Origin: Holtiella sp036655075
Lineage (GTDB): Bacteria > Bacillota > Clostridia > Lachnospirales > Cellulosilyticaceae
DNA: 64,000 nt
Assembly (NCBI RefSeq): GCF_036655075.1
Contig: NZ_JAVVQU010000009.1
Location: forward strand, 1-64,000
Direction: 5' to 3'
Positions 1-7,696 of the stretch are shown in pieces. Each line of letters begins with the position of its first letter. The first letter of the stretch is position 1. Both the position numbers and the translations under genes were made by a program. The notes under the pieces were generated by a model. It was given only the letters and a program-made list of their open reading frames with translations. It did not search any database and had not been told where the DNA came from.

Positions 1-285
1 ATTTTATGTGTTAATGTAGATGATGAGATAGAGTATATAAAAAGAACAATCGCATATTTAGAAGCTATTATATCATCAAAGGTAATTGCATTAGTTGTAT
101 TTCCTATGGAAAATACTGCTAGATGGTCAGTTCTAAGTCATAGAAAAGATGAGATAGAAAGTCAGAGGCTAGAGAAAGAACGAGATAGAATTGCCAAAGA
201 AATAAAATTAAAAACATATATATTAAATCAAGATAATGAAATAGAAAGATTAACTAATCATGTAGAAGAATTTTTTAGCCAATAA
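1..285 (+). CDS. C-terminal fragment of an unidentified protein (cut by window edge)
   Basis: An open frame runs from the first base to a TAA at 283-285, giving the last 94 residues of a longer protein. The first part looks like a folded domain with an amphipathic helix (DDEIEYIKRTIAYLEAII) followed by a hydrophobic strand (VIALVVFP). The last 45 residues are Lys/Glu-rich and likely form a coiled coil. It lies 57 bp upstream of two ABC exporter genes with no terminator between, so it is probably in the same operon. I do not recognise the family. A natural-product peptide-maturation protein is one possibility suggested only by the exporters; the missing N-terminus would decide. Confidence 0.6.
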   Translation: MLCVNVDDEIEYIKRTIAYLEAIISSKVIALVVFPMENTARWSVLSHRKDEIESQRLEKERDRIAKEIKLKTYILNQDNEIERLTNHVEEFFSQ

Positions 286-342
286 ATGATATATTAATAA
301 GTAGCTGTGGTGATAATAAAATAAAATTAAGAGGAGGAGACA

Positions 343-2157
343 ATGGAAACAAAGAAAGATTTCTTGAAAAATTTATTTTATTTAATAAAAATCCTATGGC
401 AGTATAATCATAGGATTTTTGTGTTATTTATGAGTATTGTAATCTTTTCAAGTATAGTACCATTAATTGAAATCTGGATTCCAAAGGTATTACTAGAAGG
501 TATTATTAAAGATCGTGATATTAGAGAAATGATTATTCTTTTAAGTTTCTTAGCCTTTGGAGTATGGGGACTTAATATTTGGGTAGGATATTTACAAAAA
601 GAATATAATCGTATGATTAGTGTGGCAAGAACAGATTGTTTTGGAGATCTCCTCATGAATAAAACCTATCAGATGCGATATTATCTTTTGGAAGATCCCA
701 AGATACAACAATTATTTGAAAAGGCTAGAATGGTTTCATTTAGTGATAAAGAGGGAGTAGAAGGCATACTTCGAAATTTACAACTCATTCTAAGTAAGGG
801 GCTGACTATTATAGGATTAGGGGTGATTATAGCACAATTAAGCCCCTTAATTGTTATACTGCTAGTAATAGGTGTAAGCAGTAATATTTGGATTCTTAAT
901 AAGGTAAAGAATAAAGAGTTACTTATGAGAGATGAAAATACAGCCTATGATCGTAAGTTGAATTATTATCAGGATAAAATGAGTGACTTTTCTTATGGAA
1001 AGGATATAAGACTTTATCAATTAACAGAGTGGATCAGTAATAAACATAAGGAAGCGGCTTCAGGTAGATTGGTAAACCAAAAGAAAATTAGCAATGCATA
1101 CTTTAGTATAGATTTATTTAGAGGAATGTATATACTTGTTCAAGAAAGCCTAATATATAGCTTTTTAATTTATGAAGTAGTTATTAAAGGGATGGGAATA
1201 GACGATTTTTCACTATATTTTGGTGCTATTGCTAGTTTTTCGACAGTACTAATAGGAATAATTACTAGTGGAACAAGTATCATTCAATTTTCAAAGTGTA
1301 TATCGGATATGAGGTTATTGATGGAAATGGAGAATGAACTAGGGGGAAAATATACAGATAAGATAAAGGGTGAAATTATATTTGATAAGGTAGAATTTAA
1401 ATACCCAGGATGTGATAAGACCATTTATAAAGATTTCAATCTTTGTATTAAAGCAGGAGAAAAAGTTGCAATTGTTGGAAAGAATGGGGCTGGGAAAACG
1501 ACACTTACCAAATTACTAGTAGGGCTACATAAATGTGATAGTGGAAGGATATTGATTGACGGTAAAGATACTAGAGAAATAGAAAGTAAGACATTATATA
1601 GCTTTTTCTCAGTTGTATTTCAACAAATTAATCAATATGCATTTTCTTTAAAAGAAAATATAGCATTTCAAGAACAAGGATCTATAGAAACAAATAAATT
1701 AAAGAATGTAATAGATGAATCTGGCTTAGTTAAGGTTGTAGAGGGGCTGCAGAATGGTATAGAAACTTCATTAAGAAAAGATTTTGATCCATCAGGAGTA
1801 GATCTTTCAGGAGGGCAAGCTCAAAAATTAGCACTAGCAAGAGCATTATATAAAGATGCACCTATTTTGATTTTAGATGAACCAACAGCAGCAATGGACG
1901 CATTAGCAGAGGCAAAACTTTATGAACAATTTAATCATCTTGTAGGAGATAAAACAGCAATTTATATTTCACATCGCCTGTCAAGTACACGCTTTTGTGA
2001 CAAAGTAGTGTTGGTAGATGAGGGGCATGTAGTAGAATATGGGACACATAAAGAATTAATGGACTTAAGAGGAATTTATTGGGAGATGTTTAATGCACAG
2101 AGATATTATTATCAAGAAAAGATTGTAGAAGAAGAGATTGCAGTAGGGGAGGTGTAG
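343..2157 (+). CDS. ABC transporter, fused permease/ATPase (exporter half 1)
   Basis: This is a 604-residue half-transporter of the ABC exporter type. Hydrophobic helices fill about residues 20-320. The ATPase follows, with Walker A GKNGAGKTT (near 379), signature LSGGQAQKLALARA (near 487), Walker B LILDEPTAAMD (near 508) and H-loop SHRLSS (near 541). The start follows a strong GAGGAGG. The next gene begins 1 bp after the stop and encodes a second half of the same type, so the two most likely form a heterodimeric exporter in the cytoplasmic membrane. Substrate is unknown; peptides, lipids or drugs are all possible. I see no C39 peptidase domain, so it does not itself cleave leader peptides. 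Confidence 0.9.
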   Translation: METKKDFLKNLFYLIKILWQYNHRIFVLFMSIVIFSSIVPLIEIWIPKVLLEGIIKDRDIREMIILLSFLAFGVWGLNIWVGYLQKEYNRMISVARTDCFGDLLMNKTYQMRYYLLEDPKIQQLFEKARMVSFSDKEGVEGILRNLQLILSKGLTIIGLGVIIAQLSPLIVILLVIGVSSNIWILNKVKNKELLMRDENTAYDRKLNYYQDKMSDFSYGKDIRLYQLTEWISNKHKEAASGRLVNQKKISNAYFSIDLFRGMYILVQESLIYSFLIYEVVIKGMGIDDFSLYFGAIASFSTVLIGIITSGTSIIQFSKCISDMRLLMEMENELGGKYTDKIKGEIIFDKVEFKYPGCDKTIYKDFNLCIKAGEKVAIVGKNGAGKTTLTKLLVGLHKCDSGRILIDGKDTREIESKTLYSFFSVVFQQINQYAFSLKENIAFQEQGSIETNKLKNVIDESGLVKVVEGLQNGIETSLRKDFDPSGVDLSGGQAQKLALARALYKDAPILILDEPTAAMDALAEAKLYEQFNHLVGDKTAIYISHRLSSTRFCDKVVLVDEGHVVEYGTHKELMDLRGIYWEMFNAQRYYYQEKIVEEEIAVGEV

Positions 2158-2158
2158 T

Positions 2159-4027
2159 ATGAAACCTAGAAATAAGTTAAATCAATTAGATGGAGTAAGA
2201 AATGCAATTAGATTATTTATTTTCTTAATGAAAACTGTACATAAAATCTCTCCTACATATTTAATTATGGTTATAGGTATTGCAGTTATACAAGCAATAC
2301 TACCTTTTGTATTAGTTATTATGCCAGGCCTTATCATGAATGAATTAGTAGGTAATCAAAATCTGGATATATTAATAGGATATGTTGTATTGACTCTAAT
2401 AGTAACATTTATATGTAGTATAATGACAGGATGGTTAGGAAAGTGTAAGAATCTAAGGGCGCTAGAAGTTCAATATCAATTAGACCTAAAGCTTGGGCAA
2501 AGTTTTATGAATACAGAGTATAAGAACCTTGAAAAGCCTGAAGTATTAGACTTGAGGGAAAAAGCCCAGGAAGCAAAAGTAAGGTCAGGTAGTATACATA
2601 ATCTAATAGAAAATTGTTTCAGTATTTTAACAGGGATGGCTTCGTTAGTAGGATACGGAGTTATTCTAGCAAGTTTGATTGAATCAGATTATAGGGGGCA
2701 GTTAACAGGAATAAGTATTATAGATTTCATAACAACTAATAGTTTATTGGTGCTAGTTATTTTACTAGTTCTTAATGTAGCTAATGCCTATATTCAAGTA
2801 AGATCCAATCAATGTTTTCACAAATTTATTGAAGAAGCAGCACCTATTAATAGAGAATACAGATATTATAAAAACTTAGAGAAAGATTATAAGGTGGGGC
2901 AAGATATTCGTTTGCAGAATGGATATGATTTATTAAGGCTTAGAATGAATGAATATATTGTTTTTTCTCAAAAGTTTTTAAAAAAATTGATGAATGAAGA
3001 GTATAAGTATACTATAGGTAGTATATCACTTGTTCAAATACAAACATTCTTGGTATATTCAATGATTACGCTAAAGGTATTTGTGAAGAGTATTACAGTA
3101 GGAAGCTTTTATATGTATATTCAGTCTGTGACAAATTTGAATACATTAGTAAGAAATATCTTTGCTAATTTTACAAGTATTCGTAGGGCATTACAGTATT
3201 ATAAGGCATATGAAGATATCTTAAAGCTTGGAGGTGAAGCAGGAAAAGGTGAACCTGTACCACCAATAAATAAAGGATATGAGTTGTGTTTTGAAAATGT
3301 TTGGTTTAGATATCCTGGTTCAGAAATATGGATTTTAAAAGATTTTTGTATAAATTTGAATAAGGGGGAGAAAATGGCTGTAATAGGTCTTAATGGTGCA
3401 GGGAAAAGCACATTAATTAAGCTAATTCTTAGGTTCTATCAACCTAATAAAGGAAGAATTTTATTGAATGGAAAAGATATAAGCTTATTAGATAAAACAG
3501 AGTATTATAAATTATTTTCGGTAGTGTTTCAGGATTTTAAATTATTTGCATGTAGTGTTGCGGAAAATATAGCATGTGATACACAATCTAACAAAGATGG
3601 TATTACTCAAGTTATAGATAAAGTAGGAATGAAAGAAGTATTAGGACAGTATAACGGGATAGAGACAGCCGTAACGAGATATTTTGAGAGTGATGGAATA
3701 GAATTTTCAGGAGGAGAAAGTCAAAAGCTTGCTATAGCAAGAGCAATTTGGCGTAATGCAGAAATTGTAATTATGGATGAACCAACAGCTGCGTTAGATC
3801 CGATTTCAGAATATGAAATCTATAATAAATTTAAAAAAATTATGAAAGGTAAGACGGCAATTATGGTTTCTCATAGGCTTTCAAGTTGTAGACTTTGTGA
3901 CCATATAATTGTTATTGATGAGGGACGGGTAGTAGAAGAAGGAAAACATGAAGAGTTGGTAGAAAGGAAAGGAGTATACTATACACTGTGGAAAACTCAA
4001 AGTCAGCATTATGTGAGTTCAGTATAA
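2159..4027 (+). CDS. ABC transporter, fused permease/ATPase (exporter half 2)
   Basis: A 622-residue partner of the preceding gene with the same architecture: membrane helices over about residues 15-340, then an ATPase with Walker A GLNGAGKST (near 411), signature FSGGESQKLAIARA (near 515), Walker B VIMDEPTAALD (near 537) and H-loop SHRLSS (near 570). Both ATPases keep a Glu-rich or Gln-rich signature and an apparently intact Walker B catalytic Glu, so neither site looks degenerate by eye. It is translationally coupled to the first half (stop and start separated by one base) and followed by a strong terminator. Function as a heterodimeric exporter is inferred; the cargo is unknown. Confidence 0.9.
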   Translation: MKPRNKLNQLDGVRNAIRLFIFLMKTVHKISPTYLIMVIGIAVIQAILPFVLVIMPGLIMNELVGNQNLDILIGYVVLTLIVTFICSIMTGWLGKCKNLRALEVQYQLDLKLGQSFMNTEYKNLEKPEVLDLREKAQEAKVRSGSIHNLIENCFSILTGMASLVGYGVILASLIESDYRGQLTGISIIDFITTNSLLVLVILLVLNVANAYIQVRSNQCFHKFIEEAAPINREYRYYKNLEKDYKVGQDIRLQNGYDLLRLRMNEYIVFSQKFLKKLMNEEYKYTIGSISLVQIQTFLVYSMITLKVFVKSITVGSFYMYIQSVTNLNTLVRNIFANFTSIRRALQYYKAYEDILKLGGEAGKGEPVPPINKGYELCFENVWFRYPGSEIWILKDFCINLNKGEKMAVIGLNGAGKSTLIKLILRFYQPNKGRILLNGKDISLLDKTEYYKLFSVVFQDFKLFACSVAENIACDTQSNKDGITQVIDKVGMKEVLGQYNGIETAVTRYFESDGIEFSGGESQKLAIARAIWRNAEIVIMDEPTAALDPISEYEIYNKFKKIMKGKTAIMVSHRLSSCRLCDHIIVIDEGRVVEEGKHEELVERKGVYYTLWKTQSQHYVSSV

Positions 4028-4077
4028 GAATTTAGCGTATGGTACCATGTACATGACAATTTAGACACAATTTATAG

Positions 4078-4112
4078 AACCTAACAGATGCTAGAATCTG
4101 TTAGGTTCATTT
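4078..4112 (+). terminator. Intrinsic terminator after ABC exporter pair
   Basis: A perfect 12-bp inverted repeat (AACCTAACAGAT, 6-nt loop, ATCTGTTAGGTT) is followed by a short T-rich tail (CATTTTAAT). It lies 50 bp after the exporter stop codon. Confidence 0.85.
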
Positions 4113-4175
4113 TAATAATCAGAATGGGATGATATGAACAAAAGTCGAACGTTATATTTAAATATAATAAAATAG

Positions 4176-4204
4176 TTCACAAAAAGAAAAAAGTATGCTA
4201 TATT
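4176..4204 (+). promoter_or_regulatory. Probable sigma-A promoter for the purine permease
   Basis: TTCACA, a 17-bp spacer and TATATT lie about 25 bp upstream of the riboswitch aptamer, the position expected for the leader promoter. Confidence 0.55.
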
Positions 4205-4229
4205 ATTATTAACTTATGTAAAACAATAT

Positions 4230-4302
4230 TTAATCGTATAATTTTGGTGATAAGGACCGAAGGTTTCTACCTACTTGCCGTAAATGAGTAGACTACGAAA
4301 TT
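4230..4302 (+). promoter_or_regulatory. Purine (guanine-class) riboswitch aptamer
   Basis: The family core is readable: P1 TCGTA (4234-4238) pairs with TACGA (4294-4298); J1/2 is TATAATTT; J2/3 is GTTTCTACC (4263-4271); L3 is CCGTAAAT (4278-4285); J3/1 is GACTAC (4291-4296). The C of GACTAC is the position that pairs with the ligand, and C specifies guanine-type rather than adenine-type purines. The downstream gene is a purine permease, which fits. Ligand class is inferred from the single specifying base. Confidence 0.9.
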
Positions 4303-4336
4303 TTCACCTTCCAAAAAATATTAGGAAGAGGGAAAA
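4301..4336 (+). promoter_or_regulatory. Shine-Dalgarno sequestor (riboswitch expression platform)
   Basis: TTTTC-ACC-TTCC (4301-4312) can pair with GGAAG-AGG-GAAAA (4324-4336), burying the ribosome binding site AGGAAGAGGG. The segment TCACC (4304-4308) could instead pair with GGTGA (4246-4250) in the aptamer P2 strand, giving an anti-sequestor when no ligand is bound. No U-tract follows, so control looks translational rather than by termination. The alternative pairing is inferred by eye. Confidence 0.55.
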
Positions 4337-4337
4337 T

Positions 4338-5648
4338 ATGACAAAAGAGAGTATTTATGAACTAGATGGCAGAGTGCCACTTAAAAAAGCTATACCATTG
4401 GGGATGCAACATGTATTAGCGATGTTTGTAGGGAATGTTTCACCACTTATTATTGTATGTGGAATGCTTCAAATTCCAGCAGAACAAAAGGCGGCATTGA
4501 TTCAAAATGCCATGTTTATCGCAGGGCTTATCACATTGATTCAACTGTATCCATTAGGACGTATTGGGGCAAAGCTTCCAATTGTTATGGGTACAAGTTC
4601 AGGGTTCTTGCCAACTGTACAAGCTGCGGCAGGGAGCTATAGCTATGGTGCAATTATGGGTGCATCTTTTACAGGTGCAATTATTGAAATGATACTTGGG
4701 TTCTTTATTAAGCCTCTTAAGAAATTCTTCCCGCCGGTTGTAACAGGTACAGTGGTTATCGCTATTGGATTCTCACTTATTCCTACAGGGGTAAAATTCT
4801 TAGCAGGTGGTATTGGTGCACAAGACTTTGGTGCACCTGAAAATCTTTTCTTAGGCTTCTTAGTTATGATTATTATCATAGGGCTTAAACAATTTACAAA
4901 AGGATTTACTAGTGTTTCTTCTATATTAATAGGGATTGTAGTAGGCTATATTGTAGCGATGTGTATGGGTAAAGTAGATTTTAGCGGAGTGACAAATGCA
5001 GCATGGTTTAGTATGCCACAGCCCTTCATGTTTCCGTTTGAATTTAAGTTAGAGGTTATTATTCCTATGTGTATTATGTACATAGCCACAGCAGTTGAAA
5101 CGGTAGGTGACGTTTCTGGGATTACTATGGGTGGGCTTGACCGTGAACCGAGTGATCGTGAGCTTGCTGGTAGTGTTCTTGCAGATGGATTTGGTAGTGC
5201 GATTGCTTCTGTATTTGGTGTGCTTCCAAATACTTCATTTAGTCAAAATGTTGGTCTTGTAAGCATGACAAAAGTTGTAAACCGTTTTACGATTATGACA
5301 GGTGCTGTATTCTTAATCTTAGCTGGCTTCTTCCCCAAACTTGGGGCAGTTGTAGCGGCTACACCACAATCTGTACTTGGTGGGGCAACAGTTATCATGT
5401 TTGCCATGATTGCAGTAAGTGGTATGCAACTTGTATTCAAACAAGATATGAGTGGACGTAATGGTATGATTGTTGCCATTGCCTTAGGACTTGGACTTGG
5501 TTTAGGGGGAGTGCCAGATGCACTTCAATATTTACCGGCTTGGGCAAAACTTATCTTTGCACAAAGTGGTATTGTCGTAGCATTCTTGGTAGCGGCTACT
5601 TTGAACTTTGTTTTGCCAAAAGATGAGCAAGCAAATCAAGCAGAATAG
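4338..5648 (+). CDS. pbuX: Xanthine/uracil-type purine permease (NCS2 family)
   Basis: A 436-residue membrane protein of the nucleobase:cation symporter-2 family, with about 12-14 hydrophobic helices. The family signature QNVGLVSMTK (Q-N-x-G-x4-T-K) is present. Early GNVSPLIIVCG and PLGRIGAKLPIVMGTSSGF also fit. I place the start at ATG 4338, after AGGAAGAGGG. An in-frame ATG at 4284 lies inside the riboswitch aptamer and has no ribosome binding site. The guanine-type riboswitch and sequestor upstream imply repression when purines are plentiful. Xanthine or guanine is the likely substrate; uracil is less likely given the riboswitch. The gene is monocistronic, followed by a terminator. Confidence 0.85.
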   Translation: MTKESIYELDGRVPLKKAIPLGMQHVLAMFVGNVSPLIIVCGMLQIPAEQKAALIQNAMFIAGLITLIQLYPLGRIGAKLPIVMGTSSGFLPTVQAAAGSYSYGAIMGASFTGAIIEMILGFFIKPLKKFFPPVVTGTVVIAIGFSLIPTGVKFLAGGIGAQDFGAPENLFLGFLVMIIIIGLKQFTKGFTSVSSILIGIVVGYIVAMCMGKVDFSGVTNAAWFSMPQPFMFPFEFKLEVIIPMCIMYIATAVETVGDVSGITMGGLDREPSDRELAGSVLADGFGSAIASVFGVLPNTSFSQNVGLVSMTKVVNRFTIMTGAVFLILAGFFPKLGAVVAATPQSVLGGATVIMFAMIAVSGMQLVFKQDMSGRNGMIVAIALGLGLGLGGVPDALQYLPAWAKLIFAQSGIVVAFLVAATLNFVLPKDEQANQAE

Positions 5649-5660
5649 ACTAGAATAGGT

Positions 5661-5700
5661 AAACTTGCTAGGTTATTTAAAACCTAGTAAGTTTTTTTGT
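5661..5700 (+). terminator. Intrinsic terminator after purine permease
   Basis: AAACTTGCTAGGTT, a 6-nt loop and AACCTAGTAAGTTT form a 13- to 14-bp stem with one mismatch, ending in a run of T. Confidence 0.9.
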
Positions 5701-5784
5701 ATAGATGGAATATTTTATTAACCACAAATAAATGATATACTAGTATCTATAAAATACTAGAAGTAGACTAGAGAGGAACTGAAT

Positions 5785-6084
5785 ATGGGGAAATATAATG
5801 TATCCATCTTCAATATTGCACATTCAGTGGGGAAGATAGCTGATTTAGTAGATACGCAATTGACTGGACATAATAAGCGAGTAGCTTATATTGCAGGTAT
5901 CATTGCGAGGGAACTTAATATGACAGCCAAAGAGCAAGATGAGATTGTGCTAGCGGGACTTATTCATGATATAGGGGAACTATCTGGACAAGAACGGGCT
6001 GATTTATTAGAGTTTAAAGGATGCAATGGCAATATTCATGCGGAAAGAGGTTATAAGTGGTGTAATGTTGAGTGCCAAAAGTAA
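5785..6084 (+). pseudogene. N-terminal HD-domain fragment of a disrupted tandem HD/HD-GYP protein
   Basis: This 99-residue frame begins like clostridial tandem HD phosphohydrolases: GHNKRVAYIAGIIARELN, then the HD motif LIHDIGELS (near residue 54), then NIHAERGY. In intact relatives as I remember them, the stretch after HAE-GY continues for roughly 110 residues of the first HD domain before the second domain. Here the frame runs out within 10 residues, and the next frame resumes in the second domain. The simplest reading is an internal deletion with a frameshift near 6045-6090. A ribosome binding site (GAGAGGAAC) precedes the start, so the fragment may still be translated. Confidence 0.6.
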
Positions 6085-6733
6085 ATATTATAAAAGTATA
6101 GAATTTACAACAGATATGATGATTCAATTAGGTTTATTCTGCTCTCGAATTATTGACTTTAGGTGTCACTTTACAGCTACCCATTCTAGTGGTATTGCAG
6201 CAGTAGCGAGTGAACTTGCAAGATTAAAAGGATATAATCACTATGATTGTACATTGATGCGCTTTGCTGGATATGTACATGATATAGGTAAGCTAGCCGT
6301 ACCTATTGAAATTATAGAAAAACCGAGTAAACTTACAGATGAAGAATGTAGTCTTATGAAGATGCATACTTATTATACGCATCAAATTTTGAGTGATATA
6401 GAAGGGATGGATACTGTAAGAAAGTGGGCAGCCTATCATCATGAAAATATAAAAGGTACAGGGTATCCTTTTGGAATTCAAGGCAAAGAGATGTGCGAAG
6501 GGTGTAAAATTATGAAAGTAGCAGATATTTTTACAGCCTTGACAGAGGAAAGGCCATATAGGCCTTCTATGGATGAGCAAGAGGTGTTTGAAATTTTTGA
6601 TAAAATTGATCAAGATGACGAGGAATTCAAATACTTGGTTAAATTGTTAAAAGATAATTATGAAGATTTAGTAGCCATGAGGGAAGTTGAACAGACAGAT
6701 GCAATTTGTAGATATGAGATATTTATTGAATAA
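6026..6733 (+). CDS. HD-GYP domain protein, C-terminal half of a disrupted gene
   Basis: This frame encodes a near-complete HD-GYP domain: THSSGIAAVASELARL, YVHDIGKLAVP (HD motif), HTYYTHQIL, then HHENIKGTGYPF (GYP motif) and KVADIFTALTEERPYR. HD-GYP proteins usually hydrolyse cyclic di-GMP or related molecules. The frame overlaps the first-half fragment by 59 bp. Residues before about 27 are probably out-of-frame sequence from the other half. ATG 6026 has AAAGGA four bases upstream, so independent translation is possible; ATG 6065 is an alternative start. Metal ligands of the second domain look intact, but the first HD domain is lost. I read it as the remnant of one gene of about 400 or more residues. 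Confidence 0.6.
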   Translation: MAIFMRKEVISGVMLSAKSKYYKSIEFTTDMMIQLGLFCSRIIDFRCHFTATHSSGIAAVASELARLKGYNHYDCTLMRFAGYVHDIGKLAVPIEIIEKPSKLTDEECSLMKMHTYYTHQILSDIEGMDTVRKWAAYHHENIKGTGYPFGIQGKEMCEGCKIMKVADIFTALTEERPYRPSMDEQEVFEIFDKIDQDDEEFKYLVKLLKDNYEDLVAMREVEQTDAICRYEIFIE

Positions 6734-6738
6734 ATGAC

Positions 6739-6772
6739 AAAAGGCGTGAAGAGATTAAAGGCTTCACGCTTT
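6739..6772 (+). terminator. Hairpin/terminator after HD-GYP gene
   Basis: AAAGGCGTGAAG and CTTCACGCTTT form a stem with one bulged G. The T-run is short, so termination strength is uncertain. Confidence 0.6.
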
Positions 6773-6790
6773 AAATATGACTAGAGGAGA

Positions 6791-7072
6791 ATGAGGATGA
6801 TTATTTTATTAATTATGTGTGTAGGTGTAGCAATAGGTGCCTACATGTTTCCCGAAAAGTGGCAACAACATAATAGTAAAGTACAAGTTGGAAGTATTGT
6901 ACTTTTGATTTTTTGTATGGGTGTAACACTAGGAAGCAATGATGCGATTATGGATAAATTATTGGGAATGGGTATTAAGGGATTACTTTTTGCTATTATT
7001 CCTATCATTATATCGGTTATAGCAGTATACATATTGACTCAGGTATTTATGAAGGAGAAAAAAGATGATTAA
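6791..7072 (+). CDS. LysO-type lysine exporter, N-terminal subunit (split gene)
   Basis: A 93-residue membrane protein with three predicted helices (about 3-17, 33-49, 65-86) and the pattern VGSIVLLIFCMGVTLGSN typical of the N-terminal DUF340 part of LysO (E. coli YbjE). LysO exports L-lysine and toxic analogues. In E. coli it is one chain of about 300 residues; here residues 1-90 are encoded separately from the remaining 200. The next gene overlaps by 8 bp in another frame, which couples translation and argues for a two-subunit transporter. The start follows AGAGGAG; ATG 6797 is an alternative. Confidence 0.75.
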   Translation: MRMIILLIMCVGVAIGAYMFPEKWQQHNSKVQVGSIVLLIFCMGVTLGSNDAIMDKLLGMGIKGLLFAIIPIIISVIAVYILTQVFMKEKKDD

Positions 7073-7664
7073 AGCAATTATGATGAGTTTGGTGTTAGGT
7101 ATACTCTATGCGAGAACAGGATTAGAAGGCAGTCAAATAGAGTTTTTTAATGGACTTTCAGATATTACTTTAGCGGTTTTAATGTTTTCTGTAGGGATTA
7201 GTGTAGGTGGCAATAGACAAGTCTTTCATAAAATTAAAGAGCATCATGTGAAAATTTTGCTTATTCCAATAGGCATAGTTGGTGGGTCTATATTAGGTGG
7301 TGTTGTTTGTAGTAAACTGATGAATATGCCACTCAATGCAAGTGTAGCCATTACATCAGGACTTGGTTGGTATACCTTATCAGGGGTGCTTCTGACGGAC
7401 TTAGCAGGTGCAGATATTGGGACAATAGCCTTTTTGGCGAACTTATTTAGAGAAATTCTATCTTTTATGTTGATTCCTGTTATTGCAAAGTATTGTAACC
7501 ATTATACAGCTATAGCACCAGCCGCCGCTACCAGTGAAGACACAACCTTGCCTGTACTTATTAAGTATACTAGTGAGGAAGTGGTGGTAATGGCTGTCAT
7601 TAACGGGGTTGTTTGTTCTATGATGGTACCTATATTAATCAACTTTTTCTATAATGTGTTATAA
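7065..7664 (+). CDS. lysO: LysO-type lysine exporter, C-terminal subunit (split gene)
   Basis: A 199-residue membrane protein matching the main part of LysO: MLFSVGISVGGN, PIGIVGGSILGGVV, and the conserved SGLGWYTLSGVLLTDLAGADIGTIAFLANLFREI segment carrying charged residues within membrane helices, followed by PVIAKYCNHYTAIAPAAATSEDTTLPV. About five or six helices are visible. It overlaps the N-terminal partner by 8 bp with GGAGAAAAAAG as its ribosome binding site. The two chains together equal one full-length LysO. Lysine specificity is taken from the family; other cationic amino acids are possible. Confidence 0.8.
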   Translation: MIKAIMMSLVLGILYARTGLEGSQIEFFNGLSDITLAVLMFSVGISVGGNRQVFHKIKEHHVKILLIPIGIVGGSILGGVVCSKLMNMPLNASVAITSGLGWYTLSGVLLTDLAGADIGTIAFLANLFREILSFMLIPVIAKYCNHYTAIAPAAATSEDTTLPVLIKYTSEEVVVMAVINGVVCSMMVPILINFFYNVL

Positions 7665-7696
7665 AGAAACTTAAGATATAAAGAGAGGTTCAACGT

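Noticed and set aside
4284..4337. Longer N-terminus for the purine permease starting at ATG 4284
   Set aside because: The codons lie within the riboswitch aptamer, have no ribosome binding site and would add non-family residues. ATG 4338 follows a good site.
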